Assembly: GCA_021827225.1 (NCBI GenBank)
Contig: JAKAXG010000061.1
Location: 1-6,010, forward strand
Reading direction: 5' to 3'
Length of the DNA stretch: 6,010 nt
Origin: Actinomycetes bacterium
GTDB taxonomy: Bacteria > Actinomycetota > Acidimicrobiia > Acidimicrobiales > Palsa-688
Shown here: positions 1 through 6,010 of the stretch, one piece after another
Layout of the letters: every line of letters begins with the position of its first letter
Numbering within the stretch: position 1 is the stretch's first letter
Position numbers and translations under genes: made by a program
The notes under the pieces: generated by a model
Seen by the model: the letters and a program-made list of their open reading frames with translations, nothing else
Told to the model about the DNA's origin: nothing
Database searches by the model: none

Positions 1-1270
<1,270 letters not shown>

Positions 1271-1292
1271 GCCGGCTCGGCTCGTGAGCCGC

Positions 1293-1323
1293 CCGGCCGC
1301 CCATCTGGAAAAAGGGCGGCCGG
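1293..1323 (-). terminator. GC-rich hairpin after clpB, probable terminator without U-tract
   Basis: A perfect 10-bp inverted repeat (CCGGCCGCCC / GGGCGGCCGG) encloses an 11-base loop and begins about 18 bases after the clpB TAG stop in the direction of transcription. The stem is entirely G-C. The only T run (five T) is inside the loop, not after the stem, so it is not a textbook Rho-independent terminator. Hairpins lacking a U-tail after operons are often proposed as terminators in high-GC Actinobacteria. A second small palindrome, GGCTC-GT-GAGCC, follows at 1279-1290. The pair separates the heat-shock operon from purA. It could alternatively be a processing or mRNA-stability structure. Confidence 0.55.
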
Positions 1324-1341
1324 TTCGGCATCACGACCCTC

Positions 1342-3889
<2,548 letters not shown>

Positions 3890-3900
<11 letters not shown>

Positions 3901-4339
3901 GGTTCCTCCTCTTAGCGGAAGGCGCATAAACATCTGGAAGGTTGCGCACGGGGACCAGGTCCCGGCGGTACTGGCGGTGGGTGCGCTCCACCTCTTCGGC
4001 CGCCTGGCGGCGGAGCCTCTCCACCTCGGTCGCCGCCTGCCGGCGCACGGCGTCGAGCTCGGCGCGCAGCCGGGCCACCTCGGCCTCCAGCTCCATCACC
4101 CGGCGGACCCCCTCCAGGTTGATCCCGGAGTTGGTGAGGTCCTGGATGCGCCGCAGGACGGCGATGTCCTGCTCGCTGTAGCGGCGGCTGCCGCCGACGG
4201 TCCGGGCCGGGTCGAGCAGGCCCTTGCGCTCGTAGATGCGCAGGGTCTGCGGGTGGACACCGGCCAGCTCGGCGGCCACCGATATGACGTAGACGGCGCG
4301 GCTGGCTCTATGACCGATCGGGCTCTGGTCGGGGTCCAT
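3890..4339 (-). CDS. hspR: Heat-shock repressor HspR (MerR family)
   Basis: HspR is the MerR-type repressor of the dnaK operon in Actinobacteria; in studied species it binds HAIR inverted repeats and uses DnaK as co-repressor, so that free DnaK reports the absence of unfolded protein. The 149-residue protein has a winged helix-turn-helix at about 17-55: [21 protein letters not shown] is the typical HspR recognition region, followed by the wing [12 protein letters not shown] (47-58). Then comes [19 protein letters not shown] (67-85) and a long charged coiled coil (about 82-124), expected to mediate dimerisation. The tail (125-149) is basic and shows no obvious metal- or ligand-binding domain. 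The ATG at 4339 sits two bases after the dnaJ stop; GGAG (4349-4352) lies nine bases upstream, inside dnaJ. Its TGA stop overlaps the clpB start by 11 bases. Autoregulation through an operator upstream of dnaK, outside the window, is expected from the family and not seen here. Confidence 0.95.
3905..3910 (-). promoter_or_regulatory. Shine-Dalgarno sequence of clpB
   Basis: On the minus strand AGGAGG is followed by four bases (AACC) and the ATG at 3900. It lies inside the last codons of hspR. It decides the clpB start in favour of 3900 over the upstream in-frame ATG at 3933, and it means that clpB ribosomes load within the hspR reading frame. Confidence 0.85.
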
Positions 4340-4341
4340 TG

Positions 4342-5496
4342 CTAATCACTCCACAAGCTCTCTCTCAGGCTGTCGCCGTTCATGAGCCCGCCCAGGGCGG
4401 CGACCGCCTTCTCCTCTTCGGGGCTGAGCCGTTCGGGGACGGCCACGTCCACTGTCACCAGCAGGTCGCCGGTACCCGAGGATGCCGGCACCCCGCGACC
4501 GCGCACCCGGAACGTCCGCCCCGACCTGGTGCCGGCCGGGACCTTGAGGGTCACGGGCTTCTCCAGGGTGGGCACGGTGATGGTGGTCCCGAGAGCCGCC
4601 TCGGCGAAGGTGACCGGCACCGTCAGCGTCAGATCCCTGCCCTTGCGGCCGAAGATCCTGTGCTGGTCGACCTGCACGACGACGTACAGGTTCCCGGCCG
4701 GGCCGCCGCCGCGGCCGGCGCCGCCCCGACCCTTGACCCGGATGCGCTGGCCGTCCTCCACCCCGGCGGGGATGCGGACCTTGACCTGGCGGGCGGCGTA
4801 CTCGACACCGGACCCGTGGCAGGTCGGGCAGGGATGCTCGATCCGGAACCCGCTGCCGCTGCACGCCTGGCAGGGCTGACTGAACGAGAACAGCCCCTGG
4901 TTGTCCTGCACCACCCCGCGGCCTCCGCACACGGAGCACACGGTGGGGGCGGTGCCGGGGGCGGCCCCGCTGCCCTTGCAGGTGTGGCAGGTCACCTCCG
5001 AGGTGACGTTGACCGTGGTGGTCAGGCCGTGGACGGCGTCGAGGAACGACAGATGGAGCCCGGTCTCGAGGTCGGCGCCGCGCGACGCCCCCGGGGAGCC
5101 CCCGGCCCGGCCGGCGGCGCCCCCCGGGGCCCGGCCGCCGCCGCGACCGGCTCGGCCGAAGATGTTGCCGAGCAGGTCGCCGAGGTCGTCGACCCTGAAG
5201 TTGCCGGTGAAGCCACCGCCGGGACGGCCGGCGCCCCCGCCCATGTTGGCGAAGGGGTTGCCGGCCGCGCCCAGGCGGCGGACCTCGTCGTACTCCTTGC
5301 GCCTGGCCTCGTCACCGAGCACGTCATAGGCGGCCGAGATCTCCTTGAAGCGGTCCTCGGAGCCGGGGTTGGCGTCGGGGTGGTACTGCTTCGCCAGCTT
5401 CCGGTACGCCTTGGCGATCTCCTTGTGATCGGCGTTCTCGGCGACCCCCAACACCTTGTAGTAGTCCTTCTCGAACCACTCGCGCTGTGGTGCTAT
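4342..5496 (-). CDS. dnaJ: Chaperone DnaJ (Hsp40), inferred ATA start codon
   Basis: Class I Hsp40 that binds unfolded protein, hands it to DnaK and stimulates DnaK ATP hydrolysis. With the start placed at ATA 5496 it has 384 residues, a normal length. Parts in order: J-domain (about 11-76) beginning EKDYYKVLGV with the catalytic His-Pro-Asp at 39-41; Gly-rich linker with few Phe (about 78-140); four zinc-binding CxxCxGxG repeats (Cys170/173, 187/190, 209/212, 223/226), all intact; C-terminal substrate-binding domains (about 235-355). The frame is open up to the grpE stop but contains no ATG, GTG or TTG before the J-domain. The first canonical codon, GTG at 5454, would remove the conserved DYYK of helix I. 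The ATA sits where homologues would have Met-Ala-Pro-Gln-Arg-Glu-Trp, and GGGGGTGA lies six bases upstream. It may be a true ATA start, or a base error for ATG. The gene follows grpE by six bases and precedes hspR by two. Confidence 0.93.
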   Translation of the reverse strand: MAPQREWFEKDYYKVLGVAENADHKEIAKAYRKLAKQYHPDANPGSEDRFKEISAAYDVLGDEARRKEYDEVRRLGAAGNPFANMGGGAGRPGGGFTGNFRVDDLGDLLGNIFGRAGRGGGRAPGGAAGRAGGSPGASRGADLETGLHLSFLDAVHGLTTTVNVTSEVTCHTCKGSGAAPGTAPTVCSVCGGRGVVQDNQGLFSFSQPCQACSGSGFRIEHPCPTCHGSGVEYAARQVKVRIPAGVEDGQRIRVKGRGGAGRGGGPAGNLYVVVQVDQHRIFGRKGRDLTLTVPVTFAEAALGTTITVPTLEKPVTLKVPAGTRSGRTFRVRGRGVPASSGTGDLLVTVDVAVPERLSPEEEKAVAALGGLMNGDSLRESLWSD

Positions 5497-5502
5497 ACCG
5501 GG

Positions 5503-5510
5503 TCACCCCC
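5503..5510 (-). promoter_or_regulatory. Shine-Dalgarno sequence that sets the dnaJ start
   Basis: On the minus strand GGGGGTGA matches the 16S tail complement GGAGGTGA at seven of eight bases, the eighth allowing a G-U pair. It is followed by six bases (CCCGGT) and the ATA at 5496. The site includes the grpE TGA stop, so terminating grpE ribosomes would sit on it. Its distance to the GTG at 5506 is nil (they overlap) and to the GTG at 5454 is far too long, so it supports initiation at about 5496. Confidence 0.6.
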
Positions 5511-6010
5511 TCACTTTGACCATGGCCGCCCGCAGGACCCGACCCCGCCAGCGGTAGCCGGCTCTCATGACCTCGGCCACCTCCTGGGTGGGCACATCGC
5601 CCGGCTCGTGGGCCACGGCATCGTGGTGGTTGGGGTCGAACGGCTCCCCGGCGTTGTCTATGCGTTCCAGGCCCTCCCGCTCCAGGATGGAGAAGAGCGA
5701 GGAGGACATCTGTTTGACGTCCTCGCCGCCGCCGTGGGCCAGCGCCAGGTCGGCGGTGTCGAGCACGGGGAGGAGCTTCTCCACCAGCGACTCGGCGGCC
5801 CGGTCCCGCAGCTCGTCCTGCTGCTTGACGACCCGCTTCTTGTAGTTCTCGAAGTCGGCCTGCAGGCGCTGCAGGGCCTCCCGGTAGTCGTCGCGCTCCT
5901 TGGCCACGACGGCCACCGCGGTGGCGACGGGATCGCCTTCGCTCTGGCTGGTCGGGGCGGAGGTGCCGGTCGCCGGAACGCCTTCTTCTTCGGCAAACAC
6001 CTCTTCGGCC
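5503..6010 (-). CDS. grpE: Nucleotide exchange factor GrpE, 5' end outside window
   Basis: GrpE is a dimeric cytoplasmic co-chaperone that releases ADP from DnaK and so resets its substrate cycle. The last 168 residues are visible; the reading frame is still open at the window edge (Ala-Glu-Glu-Val-Phe-Ala), so the true start and an acidic N-terminal stretch lie beyond 6010. A GTG at 6000 is possible as a start but is probably internal, since acidic leaders are typical and nothing SD-like precedes it in the bases available. After a low-complexity linker there is a long dimerisation helix (ERDDYREALQRLQADFENYKKR and on), then the beta domain with the family signature FDPNHHDAVAHEPG and the ending VAEVMRAGYRWRGRVLRAAMVKV, all characteristic of GrpE. 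It ends in TGA, six bases before the inferred dnaJ start and in the same reading frame. dnaK is expected directly upstream. Confidence 0.96.
   Translation of the reverse strand, partial: AEEVFAEEEGVPATGTSAPTSQSEGDPVATAVAVVAKERDDYREALQRLQADFENYKKRVVKQQDELRDRAAESLVEKLLPVLDTADLALAHGGGEDVKQMSSSLFSILEREGLERIDNAGEPFDPNHHDAVAHEPGDVPTQEVAEVMRAGYRWRGRVLRAAMVKVRG

Noticed and set aside
5452..5454. GTG at 5454 as the dnaJ start
   Set aside because: It would cut off the conserved EKDYYK at the beginning of J-domain helix I; an AAGGA ten bases upstream is explained by coding of Glu-Lys-Asp.
5324..5506. GTG at 5506 overlapping the grpE stop (GTGA) as dnaJ start, followed by a +1 frameshift into the J-domain frame
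   Set aside because: The GTGA overlap is tempting, and loss of one C in the following ACCCGG would give a normal DnaJ N-terminus. But the SD-like sequence runs into this GTG with no spacer, and the frame stays out of phase with the J-domain. A direct start at ATA 5496 needs no frameshift. An indel error here is still possible and would show in reads.

Overview
The window is a GC-rich bacterial segment (roughly 70% G+C by eye) with every recognisable gene on the minus strand. Read in the direction of transcription, from high to low coordinates, the order is grpE (5' end cut off) - dnaJ - hspR - clpB - [83-bp gap with a hairpin and a candidate promoter] - purA (last few codons cut off). A MerR-type HspR repressor inside a DnaK-machine operon, the high G+C and the protein sequences point to Actinomycetota. 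A deep-branching class such as Acidimicrobiia is my guess from gene order and sequence style, not something I can prove here.

Positions 6010-3890/1342 hold a compact heat-shock operon. dnaK is expected just upstream of grpE, outside the window. GrpE exchanges nucleotide on DnaK, DnaJ delivers substrate and stimulates DnaK ATPase, ClpB pulls polypeptides out of aggregates together with DnaK, and HspR is the repressor that normally shuts the operon down using DnaK as co-repressor. The genes are almost gapless: grpE/dnaJ 6 bp (between the grpE stop and the inferred dnaJ start), dnaJ/hspR 2 bp, and hspR/clpB overlapping by 11 bp. One transcript with translational coupling is the simplest reading. 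No HspR operator (HAIR) is seen in the window; it would be expected upstream of dnaK.

Positions 1341-1259 contain a strong GC hairpin just after clpB and then a -10-like hexamer placed exactly where a leaderless promoter for purA should be. purA (adenylosuccinate synthetase, AMP biosynthesis) is probably a separate transcription unit.

The content is conserved core machinery, and I see no novel defence, mobile or accessory system. The points that deserve a second look are: dnaJ has no ATG/GTG/TTG start that preserves its J-domain and appears to begin at an ATA codon with a good ribosome-binding site; grpE and dnaJ lie in one reading frame separated by a single TGA; purA looks leaderless; and ClpB is shortened just after sensor 1 of its second ATPase domain.
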